From Catenulispora yoronensis (GTDB lineage Bacteria; Actinomycetota; Actinomycetes; Streptomycetales; Catenulisporaceae), in the NCBI RefSeq assembly GCF_039531695.1, contig NZ_BAAAQN010000068.1:1-64000 (forward strand): a DNA stretch of 64,000 nucleotides, given 5' to 3'. This document shows, one piece after another, positions 16,542-25,947 of the stretch (positions are counted from its first letter, which is position 1; the number at the start of each line of letters is the position of its first letter). A program made the position numbers and the translations under genes. The notes under the pieces were generated by a model. It saw nothing but the letters and a program-made list of their open reading frames with translations. It was not told where the DNA came from and ran no database searches.

Positions 16542-17429
16542 ATGATCAACACCGAATGGCTCGCCGACCGCTTCGAGGAGAACCGGCGGCACCTGCGCGC
16601 GGTCGCCTTCCGGATGCTCGGCTCGCTCACCGAGGCCGACGACGCGGTGCAGGAGTCGTGGCTGCGCCTCAGCCGCCAGGACTCCGAGCGCGTCGACGGC
16701 ATCGACAACCTCACCGGCTGGCTGACCACCGTGGTCGCGCGGGTGTCGCTCACGATGCTGAAGACCCGCGGCCGCGAGGCCTCGCTGGAGTCGGTCCACA
16801 TCCCGGAGCCGATCGTCTCGCCGGAGGCCGGCCTGGACCCCGAGCACGAGGCGCTGCTCGCCGACGCCGTCGGCCTGGCCCTGCTCGTCGTCCTGGAGAC
16901 GCTGCAACCGGCCGAGCGTCTGGCCTTCGTGCTGCACGACATGTTCGCCGTCCCGTTCGAGGAGATCGCCCCGATCGTCGACAAGACCCCGGCTGCCGCC
17001 CGCCAACTCGCCAGCCGCGCCCGGCGCCGCGTGCAGGGCGCCGAAGCCGTGCCGGATCCGGACTTGGGACGGCAGAAGGAAGTCGTGCGGGCCTTCTCCG
17101 CCGCCTCCCGCTCCGGCGACTTCGCGGCGCTGGTCGCGGTGCTCGACCCCGACGTGGTGCTGCGCGCCGACTACGGCAGCCTGCCGGCCGGCCCGAAGCT
17201 GGTGCGCGGCGCCGAGGCGGTGGCCCGCCAGGCACTGCTGTTCGCGCAGTTCGCGGCCCACGCGCGGCCGGCGCTCGTCAACGGAGCGCCGGGGCGGGTG
17301 ACGGTCGTCGACGGCCTGCCGATGGCCGTCATGGGCTTCACCGTGGTGGACGGCCGGATCAAGCAGATCGACATCCTGGCCGATCCGGAGCGGCTGGCCG
17401 AGCTGGACCTGACGGTGCTCGAAGCCTGA
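16542..17429 (+). CDS. ECF sigma factor with SnoaL-like C-terminal domain (ECF41/SigJ type)
   Basis: 295 residues. Sigma region 2 is FRMLGSLTEADDAVQESWLRL and region 4 is LQPAERLAFVLHDMFAVPFE followed by EIAPIVDKTPAAARQLASRA. A C-terminal SnoaL_2-like domain (about 180-290) ends in KQIDILADPERLAELDL, comparable to the regulatory NPDKL-type motif of ECF41 factors. In that group the extra domain replaces a separate anti-sigma factor. No carboxymuconolactone decarboxylase partner is seen next to it. The gene ends inside a short repeat cluster. Confidence 0.93.
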   Translation: MINTEWLADRFEENRRHLRAVAFRMLGSLTEADDAVQESWLRLSRQDSERVDGIDNLTGWLTTVVARVSLTMLKTRGREASLESVHIPEPIVSPEAGLDPEHEALLADAVGLALLVVLETLQPAERLAFVLHDMFAVPFEEIAPIVDKTPAAARQLASRARRRVQGAEAVPDPDLGRQKEVVRAFSAASRSGDFAALVAVLDPDVVLRADYGSLPAGPKLVRGAEAVARQALLFAQFAAHARPALVNGAPGRVTVVDGLPMAVMGFTVVDGRIKQIDILADPERLAELDLTVLEA

Positions 17430-17503
17430 TTCGCCGGATTCACCTGATTCACCCGACTCGGCTGATCGGCCTGATTCGGGAGCCCCGAACCATAACAGGG
17501 CTC
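17424..17503. repeat. Stop-codon-containing repeat and short hairpin
   Basis: GCCTGATTC occurs at 17424-17432, where its TGA is the sigma-factor stop, and again at 17469-17477, with CCTGATTC at 17443-17450 between. A GAGCCC/GGGCTC hairpin at 17480-17503 follows and may terminate the convergent transcripts. Confidence 0.5.
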
Positions 17504-17507
17504 TGCA

Positions 17508-19403
17508 TCAAGGCCAGACCAGGTTGTAGGTGTAGGCCACGGTCAGGAAGGACACGGCGCCCAGCGTGGTGAGGGTATAGGCGATCCGCCCCGCCGGCCG
17601 CCACCAGCTCAGCCGCCAGGCCGCCGCGGTCCCGGCGATCAGGCCGATCGTGCTGACCGCCAGCAGGGCGTTCAGCACGAGCAGCGCCGTCAGCCAGGAC
17701 GAGCCGAGGAGCACCGTTTCGTCGAAGGCGTTGCCGTCGCCGGTCATCGCGAGGAACCCGATGGTGAAGGTGGTGGCGAGGGCGCCGGCGACACCGGCCA
17801 GCACGCGGGCGTTCCGCGCCCAGCGCGGGTGGGCGGCGCGGCCGCGCAACCGGCGCACCAGGGCCAGGACCGGGAACCCGAGCAGAGCGGCGGCCAGGAT
17901 CCCGGCGCCGGTGTACAGCATCGGCAGGTGCAGCCTCGGGGAGGCGTACCAGCCGAGCCGGTAGTAGGCGACGGTCGGATCGATGCTGGTGGCCAGGTGC
18001 CCGCGGCCGTCGAAGATCAGCCGGTCCGGGCCGCCCTGCTCGGCGAACTCGCCGTTGCCGAGCGGGTACCAGTGCTGTGCGGCGGCGTGCGGGTTCTGCG
18101 ACAGCCCGTCGGTGGTCAGCGTGCCGTCCCCGTGCGCCTCGACGGTGACCGCGCCGACCAGCCCGGCGACCCGGGTGACGTCACCCCGGCTGACGCGGTC
18201 GCTGCGGTAGGTGCCGGCGTAGGCGCCGGCCTTGGGCCCCGGGACCGGCGCGCCGACAACGGGTACGGCGCCGGCGTCCGGGAAGTACTGGTCCACGATG
18301 GTGTTGATCAGGGCTTTGCCGTCCCAGGCGGCCGTGCCGTCGGTCCCGTCGCCGTTGTAGACCACGTATATACCGATGCCCTGCTTCGGCAGCAGCGCCA
18401 GGTTCGCGTGGAAGCCGGGCACGTCCCCGTCCTTGAACAGGATCTGCTGCCCGTCGCGCGGCCGCTCCTCGAACAGGTATGCCATGCCGGGCAGGCGCGG
18501 ATCCATGGTGAACTGCTGCTTCTGCATCAGCTCGGCGACCCCGGCGCCCAGGCTCGGGTCGTCGCTCAGCTGCGCCGTCATGAACTTCGCGACGTCGGTC
18601 GCGGTCGCCACGGTCCCGGCGCCGGTCGGCGCCCACGCCCCGTACTGCCCGGCCTCGGCGGTCTGGCCGCCGCCGTCGGGGCGGTAGCCCTTCGCCAGGT
18701 TCGCGTCGACCCCGGCCGGATGCGGCTGGGCGAACGTCGAGTCGGCCATCTGGAGCGGGCCGAAGACGTGCTCCTGCATGTACTGCGCGAACGGTTCCCC
18801 GGAGACCGACTCGACCACGTACCCGGCCAGGGCGACGCCGTAATTGTCATAAGCGGCAAGGGTTCCGGGAGCGCGCACCCGCAACGGCTCGTGGTCGGCC
18901 AGGTACTGGCCGAGCTTCGGCACGTCCTTCGGATCGCGGACCGCGACGCCCAGCGGTTCGTCGTCGAACCCGGCGGTGTGCGTCATCAGGTTCTCGATCG
19001 TCACCGGCCGGCCCGGGTAGGTGTCCCGGATCTTGAAGTCCTTCAAGTAGGTGTTGACCGGGGCTTTCGGATCGATCTTCCCTTCCGTCACGAGCTGCGC
19101 CACCGCGGTCGCGGTGAACACCTTCGCGATCGAACCGGTGAAGAACTCGGTGCGCACCGGGTCCACCGGGGTCCGCTCCGCGACGTCGGAGACGCCGTAG
19201 CCCTTGGCGACAACGGTTTTGCCCCCCGCGACGACCACGACCGCGGCGCCGGGGATCTTGTCCGCGGCGAGCTGTGCCGAGATGGTCCGGTCGATGAGCG
19301 GACCGATACCCGGCAGGTCCGGGGCGGCCGGAGCGGAATGCGCCGCGGAGCCCGACAAAGCCGAGGCGGCGATGACGGCGCCGGAGATGATGGTCGTCCA
19401 CAT
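17508..19403 (-). CDS. Secreted/membrane serine hydrolase, class C beta-lactamase-like
   Basis: 631 residues from ATG 19403; ATG 19439 adds 12 residues and cannot be excluded. After a signal peptide the penicillin-binding fold has the nucleophile motif S91-I-A-K94, Y185-D-N187, and LMTHTAGF near 140. A beta-rich middle is followed by about four C-terminal membrane helices from residue about 500. The family includes beta-lactamases, DD-peptidases and esterases, so beta-lactam resistance should not be assumed. It is divergent from a histidine kinase gene. Confidence 0.9.
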   Translation of the reverse strand: MWTTIISGAVIAASALSGSAAHSAPAAPDLPGIGPLIDRTISAQLAADKIPGAAVVVVAGGKTVVAKGYGVSDVAERTPVDPVRTEFFTGSIAKVFTATAVAQLVTEGKIDPKAPVNTYLKDFKIRDTYPGRPVTIENLMTHTAGFDDEPLGVAVRDPKDVPKLGQYLADHEPLRVRAPGTLAAYDNYGVALAGYVVESVSGEPFAQYMQEHVFGPLQMADSTFAQPHPAGVDANLAKGYRPDGGGQTAEAGQYGAWAPTGAGTVATATDVAKFMTAQLSDDPSLGAGVAELMQKQQFTMDPRLPGMAYLFEERPRDGQQILFKDGDVPGFHANLALLPKQGIGIYVVYNGDGTDGTAAWDGKALINTIVDQYFPDAGAVPVVGAPVPGPKAGAYAGTYRSDRVSRGDVTRVAGLVGAVTVEAHGDGTLTTDGLSQNPHAAAQHWYPLGNGEFAEQGGPDRLIFDGRGHLATSIDPTVAYYRLGWYASPRLHLPMLYTGAGILAAALLGFPVLALVRRLRGRAAHPRWARNARVLAGVAGALATTFTIGFLAMTGDGNAFDETVLLGSSWLTALLVLNALLAVSTIGLIAGTAAAWRLSWWRPAGRIAYTLTTLGAVSFLTVAYTYNLVWP

Positions 19404-19537
19404 GCCATTCAGACTGGCGGGGAAACAGCCCGCGGTCATTGGCCTTGAGTCGCATGATCAGGGTGTACTTAGGTACACCCCCAAGAGGGGGTGCAGGCCT
19501 ATCGTCCACCGGTGGGCGGACGAGAAGACTTGAGGGC

Positions 19538-20830
19538 ATGACGAACACCAAGAAGCGGTTGAACGCGGTCGCCGAGGGCGGGTTCTGGTTTTTCGTGATG
19601 ATGCTCCCCATGCTGGTGGGCTACGTCCTCCTGAGCGTGGTGGTCGGCATGGCCGGCATCGGGCTCGGTCTGCTCGCGATCCCGCCGACGGCGCTCTACT
19701 TGCGTTGGCTGGCCGACCTGCGCCGCACCAAGGTGCGGCAATGGCGGGGGGTCGAGATCCCGGATCCGTACCGCGCGCCGCCGCGCTTCGAGGAGGGCTT
19801 CGCCGGCTACTGGCACCGGATCCGGTTCCACGGCACCGATCCGGCGTTCTGGCGCGACGGCGCCTGGGTCGTGGTCGACCCGCTGGTCGGCTCGCTCATC
19901 GCGATCCTGCCGCTGGCACTGGTGCTGAACGGCGTGTGGGGCTTCGGGATCTCGCTGTTCTGGGACGTCCTGGTCCGCAACGGCTTCAACGACTGGTACA
20001 CCTTCGTGCACGTGCACGCCGGCAACGAGGGGCTGCGCTGGGCCCCGACCGCGGTCGGCGTCCTGGAGGTCGCCATCGGCCTGGCCTTCGCCCCGGCGCT
20101 GCTGAACGCGCACGCCCGCTGGTCCCGGCTGCTGCTGGCCCCGACCCCGGCCCAGGTCGAGGCCCGCCTCAAGCACCTGACCGACACCCGCGCCGACGCC
20201 CTGGACACCCAGGCCGCCGAGCTGCGCCGGATCGAGCGCGACCTGCACGACGGCGCGCAGGCCCGCCTGGTCGCCATGGGCATGCACCTGAACGCGGCCT
20301 CGCAGCTGCTGGAGAAGAACCCCGAGGCGGCGCAGAAGCTGCTGCTGGAGGCCCGCGACTCCTCGGCCAAGGCCCTGTCCGAACTGCGCGACCTGGTCCG
20401 CGGCATCCACCCGCCGGTGCTCGCCGACCGCGGCCTGGTCGACGCGGTGCGGGCGCTGGCCCTGGACTCCGCGCTGGAGGTCGAGGTGGTCGCCGACGTG
20501 CCGGGCCGCCAGGACGCGCCCCTGGAGTCGGCCGCGTACTTCGCGGTCAGCGAGGCCCTGGCCAACACCGCCAAGCACGCCCACGCCTCGCGGGTCTGGA
20601 TCGACATGCGCGTGGCCGGCGGCCTGTTGAAGATCACCGTCACCGACAACGGGATCGGCGGCGCCGACGCGTCCCGCGGCAGCGGACTGCGCGGCATCGA
20701 GCGCCGGCTTGCTACCTTCGACGGGATCCTCGCTCTGAGCAGTCCGCAGGGCGGTCCGACCGTCGTGACCATGGAGCTGCCGTGCGCGTCGTCCTCGCCG
20801 AAGACCTCTTTCTCCTCCGGGACGGCATGA
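19538..20830 (+). CDS. Sensor histidine kinase, HisKA_3 type
   Basis: 430 residues from ATG 19538 (TGAGGG just upstream). About four membrane segments lie in residues 13-190, in the arrangement of the actinobacterial putative-sensor domain. The phospho-acceptor is His237 in RRIERDLHDGAQARL. The ATPase region holds AVSEALANTAKHAHAS, DNGIGGAD and GSGLRGIERRL. It phosphorylates the regulator encoded next, whose start overlaps its 3' end by 49 nt. The membrane sensor suggests an envelope signal. Confidence 0.95.
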   Translation: MTNTKKRLNAVAEGGFWFFVMMLPMLVGYVLLSVVVGMAGIGLGLLAIPPTALYLRWLADLRRTKVRQWRGVEIPDPYRAPPRFEEGFAGYWHRIRFHGTDPAFWRDGAWVVVDPLVGSLIAILPLALVLNGVWGFGISLFWDVLVRNGFNDWYTFVHVHAGNEGLRWAPTAVGVLEVAIGLAFAPALLNAHARWSRLLLAPTPAQVEARLKHLTDTRADALDTQAAELRRIERDLHDGAQARLVAMGMHLNAASQLLEKNPEAAQKLLLEARDSSAKALSELRDLVRGIHPPVLADRGLVDAVRALALDSALEVEVVADVPGRQDAPLESAAYFAVSEALANTAKHAHASRVWIDMRVAGGLLKITVTDNGIGGADASRGSGLRGIERRLATFDGILALSSPQGGPTVVTMELPCASSSPKTSFSSGTA

Positions 20831-21426
20831 TCCGCCTGCTGGAGGCCTACGGCTTCGAGATCGCGGCGGCCGTCGCCGACGGCCCCGCGCTCGTCACGGC
20901 GCTGGTGGAGCACCGGCCGGACGTGGCGGTGGTGGACGTGCGGATGCCCCCGACGTTCACCGACGAGGGACTGCGCGCGGTGCTGGAGGCCCGGCAGGTC
21001 GTGCCGGGCCTGCCGGTCCTGGTGCTGTCGCAGTACGTGGAGCAGCTCTACGCCACCGAGCTGCTGGCCGACGGCGCGGGCGCGATCGGCTACCTGCTCA
21101 AGGACCGCGTCTTCGACTCGGACAGCTTCGTCGACGCGGTCCGCCGGGTCGCGGCCGGCGGCACTGTCATGGATCCCGAGGTGATCTCGAAGCTGCTGGC
21201 CCGCGGAGTCCGCAAGGAGCCGCTGGCGGTGCTGACCGATCGCGAGCGCGAGGTGCTCGGACTGATGGCCGAGGGCCGGTCGAACGCCGCGATCGCCGAG
21301 CGGCTGGTGGTGACCGAGCGCGCGATCGCGAAGCACACCTCCAACATCTTCCTCAAGCTGGGGCTGCCGGAGTCCTCGGACGACAACCGGCGGGTGCTGG
21401 CGGTGCTGGCGTACCTGAAGTCCTGA
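20782..21426 (+). CDS. Response regulator, NarL/LuxR family
   Basis: 214 residues from GTG 20782, read in a different frame from the overlapping kinase. Receiver domain with AED near the start, phospho-acceptor Asp52 in VAVVDVRMPP, and YLLKDR. C-terminal LuxR HTH: LTDREREVLGLMAEGRSNAA followed by IAERLVVTERAIAKHTSNIF. It pairs with the upstream kinase. Its targets are unknown, but the secreted protein downstream is a candidate. Confidence 0.95.
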   Translation: MRVVLAEDLFLLRDGMIRLLEAYGFEIAAAVADGPALVTALVEHRPDVAVVDVRMPPTFTDEGLRAVLEARQVVPGLPVLVLSQYVEQLYATELLADGAGAIGYLLKDRVFDSDSFVDAVRRVAAGGTVMDPEVISKLLARGVRKEPLAVLTDREREVLGLMAEGRSNAAIAERLVVTERAIAKHTSNIFLKLGLPESSDDNRRVLAVLAYLKS

Positions 21427-21565
21427 GTCACAGAGGGCTGATACACCGGTTTCGCGGCAATTCTCCGAGCCTTCGCACTATCTCTCCTCACACTCTTGTA
21501 CCTGGTAGCGGATCCTCAGGGCCCTTAGGCTCGCGGCCGAACCAGATCTTGTCGAGGAGGACCTC

Positions 21566-23518
21566 TTGCCCAGAACCGTCCGCCGCCGGGCCTCGCTCGC
21601 GCTCAGCGCCGTCACCACGTTCGGCGCTCTGGCCGGGACCGGGGTCCTGGCCGCGTCGCAGGCGCACGCCGCCGCGGCGCCACCGAGCAACGGCGTCCTG
21701 GCCTACTCCTGGGGCTGGTCCTGGGAGGAGATCAACCCGGACGGCAGCGGCCAGCACGAGGTCGTGCCCAGCGGGCCGGCCACCGTCGGCAAGAACGTCA
21801 CGCCGGTGGACCCGCAGTTCTCCTTCGACGGCAAGCTGGTCGCGTTCGAGAGCGCCCAGGACCTCGCGATCTGGGTCTCGAACGCGGACGGCACCGACGC
21901 CCACCCGGTGGGGCCGCAGGGAACGCTGCCCGTCTGGTCGGCGGACGGCTCGGCGCTGTACTTCCTTCGGGACTTCCAAGTGTGGACGATAAAGCTCGAC
22001 GGCACCGGGGAGACCCAGATCCTGTCGTCGGTGGTCACCGGCAACCCGCGGTACCTGCAGACGTCGGCCTCGGGGCTGATGGCGGTCGGGACCAACCAGG
22101 GTTCCCAGGGCACGACCTACGTCGTCGATCCCGTCGCGCAGACGCTCAAGGGGACCGTCGTCGGCGCCAGCGCCGGGGCGGTCTCGCCCGACGGCCGACA
22201 TGTCGTGTCGAACGCCCTTTTGCAGGCGTCTCCCTCCTCCCCTTACGTCGGCGGGATCTACGAGTTCGACCTCGACGGCACGAATCCGGTGCTGCTGACC
22301 CCGAGCACCTGGAACGTCGCTTCGCGGCAGCCCGCCTGGTCGCCCGACGGCACCCAGGTGGAGTTCGTCGGCGGCCCGGACGGCGGGGACACCGGCATGG
22401 CCGTCGTCGCCGCCGCGCCGGGCGGCACGCCGCACGTGATCCCCAACACCACCAAGCAGCCGCAGGACGGGGCGGCCAGCTGGCTGAACGGCCCCCTCTA
22501 CACCGCGCCGCCGGACCCCGGGCCGGTCGCGCCGCCGGTCGGTCCGGTCCCGCCCGGCACGCACGCCGCCGTCCGGCTCGGCGGGCAGGACCGCATCCTG
22601 TCGGCGATCGCCACGGCGGACTTCGCCTTCGGCAACGGCCGTCCCAAGGCCTCGGTCGTCGTGCTCGCGCGTTCCGACGGCTACGCGGACGCCCTGGCCG
22701 GCAACGCGCTCGCGGCGCAGAAGAACGGCCCGTTGCTGCTGACCGACGGTGCGAGCCTGGACCCCCGGGTCGGCCAGGAGCTCGGCCGGATCCTGCCGCA
22801 GGGCTCGACGGTCTACGTCCTGGGCGGCGTCAACGCCATCAGCCAGCACACCGCCGACCAGCTCCAGCTCGCCGGCTACCGGGTGGACCGGGTCGGCGGG
22901 GTGGACCGGTTCGACACCGCCCTGGGGATCGCCCAGCGGATCAGCTCGCACCCGCACAGCGTCCTGGTCGCCACCGGGACGAACTACCCCGACGCGCTGG
23001 CCGCCGGGTCGGCGGCCGCGCAGGACCCGGCCGGCGGCGTCGTGCTGCTGACCGCGGACACGGCGATGCCCGGGAACACCGCCGAGTACCTGCGGCGGCT
23101 GGACCCGTCGAAGACCGCGATCTACAGCGTCGGCGGCCAGGCGACCACCGCGGTGGGCACGATCCCGAGCCTGGCCGGGCACGTCACGCCGCTGCGCGGC
23201 TCCGACCGGTTCGGCACCACGCTGGCGGTGGCGTCCAACACCACGTTGTTCCCGCATCCGGCGACCGTCGGCCTGGCCACCAGCGCCAACTACCCCGACG
23301 CCCTGGCCGGCGGCGCGTTCGTCGGACTCATGCACGGTCCGATGCTGCTGAGCGACGGCGCCACGGTGCCGGCGGGCGAGCTGGCCTGGCTGCACGGCCA
23401 CGGCGCCGGGATCTCGACGCTCGCCGTGTTCGGCGGCACCGCGGCCGTGCCGAACAGCGCGTTGCAGGCGGCGGCGAACGCGATCTGGTCGCCCGGCGGC
23501 TGGCGGATGTGGCCGTAG
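21566..23518 (+). CDS. Secreted beta-propeller protein with cell-wall-binding repeats (CWB2)
   Basis: 650 residues from a TTG with a strong GAGGAGG 5 nt upstream. A signal peptide ends around AHA-AAA (about residue 36). Residues about 45-310 show TolB-like propeller blades (PVWSADGSALYFL, PAWSPDGTQVEFV). Residues about 330-640 contain three CWB2 repeats with the LARSDGYADALAGNALAAQK, ATGTNYPDALAAGSAAAQ and ATSANYPDALAGGAFVG cores. CWB2 modules hold proteins on the wall in Gram-positives. The likely role is a surface protein; its ligand is unknown. Confidence 0.92.
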   Translation: MPRTVRRRASLALSAVTTFGALAGTGVLAASQAHAAAAPPSNGVLAYSWGWSWEEINPDGSGQHEVVPSGPATVGKNVTPVDPQFSFDGKLVAFESAQDLAIWVSNADGTDAHPVGPQGTLPVWSADGSALYFLRDFQVWTIKLDGTGETQILSSVVTGNPRYLQTSASGLMAVGTNQGSQGTTYVVDPVAQTLKGTVVGASAGAVSPDGRHVVSNALLQASPSSPYVGGIYEFDLDGTNPVLLTPSTWNVASRQPAWSPDGTQVEFVGGPDGGDTGMAVVAAAPGGTPHVIPNTTKQPQDGAASWLNGPLYTAPPDPGPVAPPVGPVPPGTHAAVRLGGQDRILSAIATADFAFGNGRPKASVVVLARSDGYADALAGNALAAQKNGPLLLTDGASLDPRVGQELGRILPQGSTVYVLGGVNAISQHTADQLQLAGYRVDRVGGVDRFDTALGIAQRISSHPHSVLVATGTNYPDALAAGSAAAQDPAGGVVLLTADTAMPGNTAEYLRRLDPSKTAIYSVGGQATTAVGTIPSLAGHVTPLRGSDRFGTTLAVASNTTLFPHPATVGLATSANYPDALAGGAFVGLMHGPMLLSDGATVPAGELAWLHGHGAGISTLAVFGGTAAVPNSALQAAANAIWSPGGWRMWP

Positions 23519-23604
23519 GCGTGGCCGTCGTCGTCGCCGTCGCGGTGGCTGTGCTGTAGCTGTGCCGTGGGGGCGGGGCCTCGGCCCTGCCCTCGGCCCT
23601 GACC

Positions 23605-24387
23605 TCAGAGCCCGGCGCCGCCGGTCGCGTCCACGACGCGCCCCGTCACCCACCGGCCGTCGGTGCTCGCCAGGAACGCGACGACGTCGGCGATGTCCTC
23701 GGGCTCGCCGACCCGTCCCAGCGCCGCGAGCGAGGCGGCGTGCGCCTGCGCCTCCTGGTTGCCGCGCAGCCAGGAGGCGTTGACGTCGGTGTCGACGATG
23801 CCCGGCGCCACCGAGTTCACCGTGATGCCGCGCGGGCCCAGGACCTTGGCCAGGTTGAGGGTGAGGTTGTCGAGCGCGGCCTTGGTGGCGCCGTAGGCGA
23901 TCAGCTCCGGCAGCGCCAGGCGGCCGGCGCCGCTGGAGATGTTGATGACGCGGCCGTGGTCGCGGATCCGGGACAAGGTGCCCTGCGCTATGAAGAACGG
24001 CGCGCGGACGTTGACGGCGAAGACGTCGTCGAATTCGTCCTCCGTCAGGGCGCTGATGTCGGAGCTGCGGCCGATGCCCGCGTTGTTCACGACGATGTCG
24101 ACGCCCGCGTGGCCGGTGGCCGCGTCGTAGGCGGCCCAGAGGCGGGCCGCGTCGCCGCGGGTGCCGAACTCGGCCTCGACGGCGACGGCCTGGCCGCCGG
24201 CGGCCGTGATCCGGGAGGTGACTTCGGCGGCCGCGGCCTCGTCGCGGGCGTACGAGAAGACGACGGTGGCGCCGTCGCGGGCCAGACGCTCCGCGATGGC
24301 CCGGCCGATACCGCGGCTGCCGCCGGTGACCAGTGCGTTCTTGCCCTGCAACGGGGTGGCCGGAGAAGTGGCGGGCGTGCCGGACAT
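23605..24387 (-). CDS. SDR family oxidoreductase (classical short-chain dehydrogenase)
   Basis: 260 residues from ATG 24387, chosen over longer frames because AAAAAAGGAG stands right upstream. Cofactor motif TGGSRGIG (21-28), structural NNAG (101-104), and the catalytic YxxxK as Tyr165/Lys169, with Ser near 152. The C-terminal PEDIADVVAFLASTDGRWVT motif is common in 3-oxoacyl-reductase-like members. The substrate is unknown. It is divergent from a TetR regulator that most likely represses it. Confidence 0.93.
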   Translation of the reverse strand: MSGTPATSPATPLQGKNALVTGGSRGIGRAIAERLARDGATVVFSYARDEAAAAEVTSRITAAGGQAVAVEAEFGTRGDAARLWAAYDAATGHAGVDIVVNNAGIGRSSDISALTEDEFDDVFAVNVRAPFFIAQGTLSRIRDHGRVINISSGAGRLALPELIAYGATKAALDNLTLNLAKVLGPRGITVNSVAPGIVDTDVNASWLRGNQEAQAHAASLAALGRVGEPEDIADVVAFLASTDGRWVTGRVVDATGGAGL

Positions 24388-24406
24388 GGCGGCTCCTTTT
24401 TTGGGT

Positions 24407-24458
24407 GATCGACCAATAATTGGGCTCGGCAGGACCGTAGCACAATTCTTGGTCGATC
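24407..24458. promoter_or_regulatory. TetR operator in SDR/TetR divergent promoter
   Basis: GATCGACCAATAATTG (24407-24422) and CAATTCTTGGTCGATC (24443-24458) are inverted copies matching at 15 of 16 positions. They span most of the 87-bp space between the two divergent starts and are AT-rich. This is the expected layout for an autoregulating TetR repressor that also controls the SDR gene. Confidence 0.8.
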
Positions 24459-24474
24459 GTCCTACAATGGATCC

Positions 24475-25101
24475 GTGACCGCTTCCTCCGCCGCCGCGCC
24501 CCGCCGGGGGCGGCCGCGCGCCTTCGACCGCGAAGCCGCGGTGGCCGCCGCCACCAGGCTGTTCTGGGAACGGGGCTACGAGGCGACGTCCATCAGTGAT
24601 CTGACAGAGGCGATGGGGATCCGCTCCGGCAGCCTCTACGTGGCGTTCGGCGACAAGCCGACGCTGTTCCGCGAGGCGCTCGCGGCGTACGGGGCCTCGC
24701 CCTACGGCGACTTCGTGGCGCGCGCGTTCAGCGAGGAGGCGACGGCGTTCGGCGCGGTCGCGCGGATGCTGCGCGAAGCCGCGCGGATCTTTCCCGACCC
24801 CTCGCATCCGGCCGGCTGCATGACGATCAACGCCGCCACCAACGTGTCGCCGGCGAACGCCGAGGTCCAGGACCTGTTGCGCGAGCAGCGGAACGCGAAC
24901 CTGGAGGCCATGGCCGAGCGGCTGCGGGCCGGTCAGCGGGATGGTGAATTGGCGGCCGACGCCGACCCCGCCGCGCTGGCCGCGTACTACGCCGCCGTGT
25001 TCCAGGGGATGTCGCAGCGCGCGCGGGACGGCGCGACCGAATCAGAGCTCTCGCTCACTGCCGAGCTGGCCTTGGGGGCGTGGCCGGGCACCTCGCGCTA
25101 G
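24475..25101 (+). CDS. TetR/AcrR family transcriptional regulator
   Basis: 208 residues from GTG 24475. N-terminal HTH in AAVAAATRLFWERGYEATSI followed by SDLTEAMGIRSGSLYVAFGD. The C-terminal ligand domain contains GCMTINAATNVSP, seen in regulators of the AefR/YxaF-type group that often accompany SDR enzymes. Its 3' end overlaps the convergent response regulator by 4 nt. Confidence 0.93.
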   Translation: MTASSAAAPRRGRPRAFDREAAVAAATRLFWERGYEATSISDLTEAMGIRSGSLYVAFGDKPTLFREALAAYGASPYGDFVARAFSEEATAFGAVARMLREAARIFPDPSHPAGCMTINAATNVSPANAEVQDLLREQRNANLEAMAERLRAGQRDGELAADADPAALAAYYAAVFQGMSQRARDGATESELSLTAELALGAWPGTSR

Positions 25102-25790
25102 GCGTTCGGATCCGCGTAGCCGTGCGTGAAGGCGTATTGCACCGCCTGGGCCCGATCGCGGCAGCCGGTCTTGGTGAAGATGCGGTTGATGTGCGATTTC
25201 ACGGTCGCCTCGCCGACGAACAGCTTTTTGGCGATCTCGCGGTTGGAGTGCCCGGCGGCGATCAGGCGCAGGACGTCGGCCTCGCGCGGGCTGAGGTCGT
25301 CGGCGGCCGGGGTGGCGGCTTCGGATTCCGGGGCGGGTGCGGGGGAGGTCGCGGGGGCGGCCGGTGTCGCGGTCGCCGCCGCCAACAGCTGCCGCTGCAC
25401 CGCCGGATCCAGGATCGCCTGGCCGGCGGCGGCCGCCTTCACCGCGCGCTCGATGTCGGCGCGGGTCGCGGCCTTGGTGAGGTAGCCGAGCGCGCCGGCG
25501 CGCAGGGCGCCGACGATCGAGGTGTCGTCCTCGTAGGTGGTGAGGACGACCACGCGGATCTCGGGGTTCTGCGCCAGCACGCGCGACGTCGCCTCGATCC
25601 CGTCCGCGCGGGGCATGTTGAGGTCCATCAGCACCACGTCCGGCGCCAGCTCCGCGGCCAGCGCCGCCGCCTCCAGCCCGTCGGCGGCCTGCCCGACCAC
25701 CGTCACCCCGGACATGGTCTCCAGCAGCAGGGCCAGGCCCTCCCGGACCGCGGCCTGGTCGTCGGCGATGAGCACTCGGATGTCCGTCAC
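25098..25790 (-). CDS. Response regulator, NarL/LuxR family
   Basis: 230 residues from GTG 25790; an upstream ATG at 25808 adds only six residues. Receiver domain with ADD, phospho-acceptor Asp56 in DVVLMDLNMP, then LTKAATR. An unusual Ala/Pro-rich linker (about 25 residues) leads to the LuxR HTH (LSPREADVLRLIAAGHSNRE then IAKKLFVGEATVKSHINRIF). The partner kinase ends 157 nt upstream on the same strand. Confidence 0.94.
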   Translation of the reverse strand: MTDIRVLIADDQAAVREGLALLLETMSGVTVVGQAADGLEAAALAAELAPDVVLMDLNMPRADGIEATSRVLAQNPEIRVVVLTTYEDDTSIVGALRAGALGYLTKAATRADIERAVKAAAAGQAILDPAVQRQLLAAATATPAAPATSPAPAPESEAATPAADDLSPREADVLRLIAAGHSNREIAKKLFVGEATVKSHINRIFTKTGCRDRAQAVQYAFTHGYADPNA

Positions 25791-25947
25791 CCGGGGATTG
25801 TCCCGCAAGCGGGGGTGCTCGCGCTCGCGGACGGGGCGGTGGCGGTGTTCCGGGTCTTATTCAGGGTCTTGTATCAGTCCCGCCCGCCGGTCGGCTCGAA
25901 TCGCGGCACCGGCCTTATGCCGGCTCGGGCCTCACCCCGGCACCGGC
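25791..25947 (-). other. Spacer within two-component operon
   Basis: An unusually long gap for a kinase/regulator pair. It contains small repeats related to GGCTCACCCCGGCACC and the near-repeat GTCTTATTCAGG / GTCTTGTATCAG. No ORF or convincing promoter was recognised. Confidence 0.4.

Noticed and set aside
17508..19403. Calling the serine hydrolase a beta-lactam resistance gene
   Set aside because: The motifs define a broad family including esterases and peptidases, and the added membrane domain is unlike secreted class C enzymes.
21488..24445. Minus-strand frame of 985 codons opposite the cell-wall-binding-repeat gene
   Set aside because: Low-complexity composition, overlaps a well-supported secreted protein with TTG start and ribosome site, and also runs through the SDR gene in the wrong frame.
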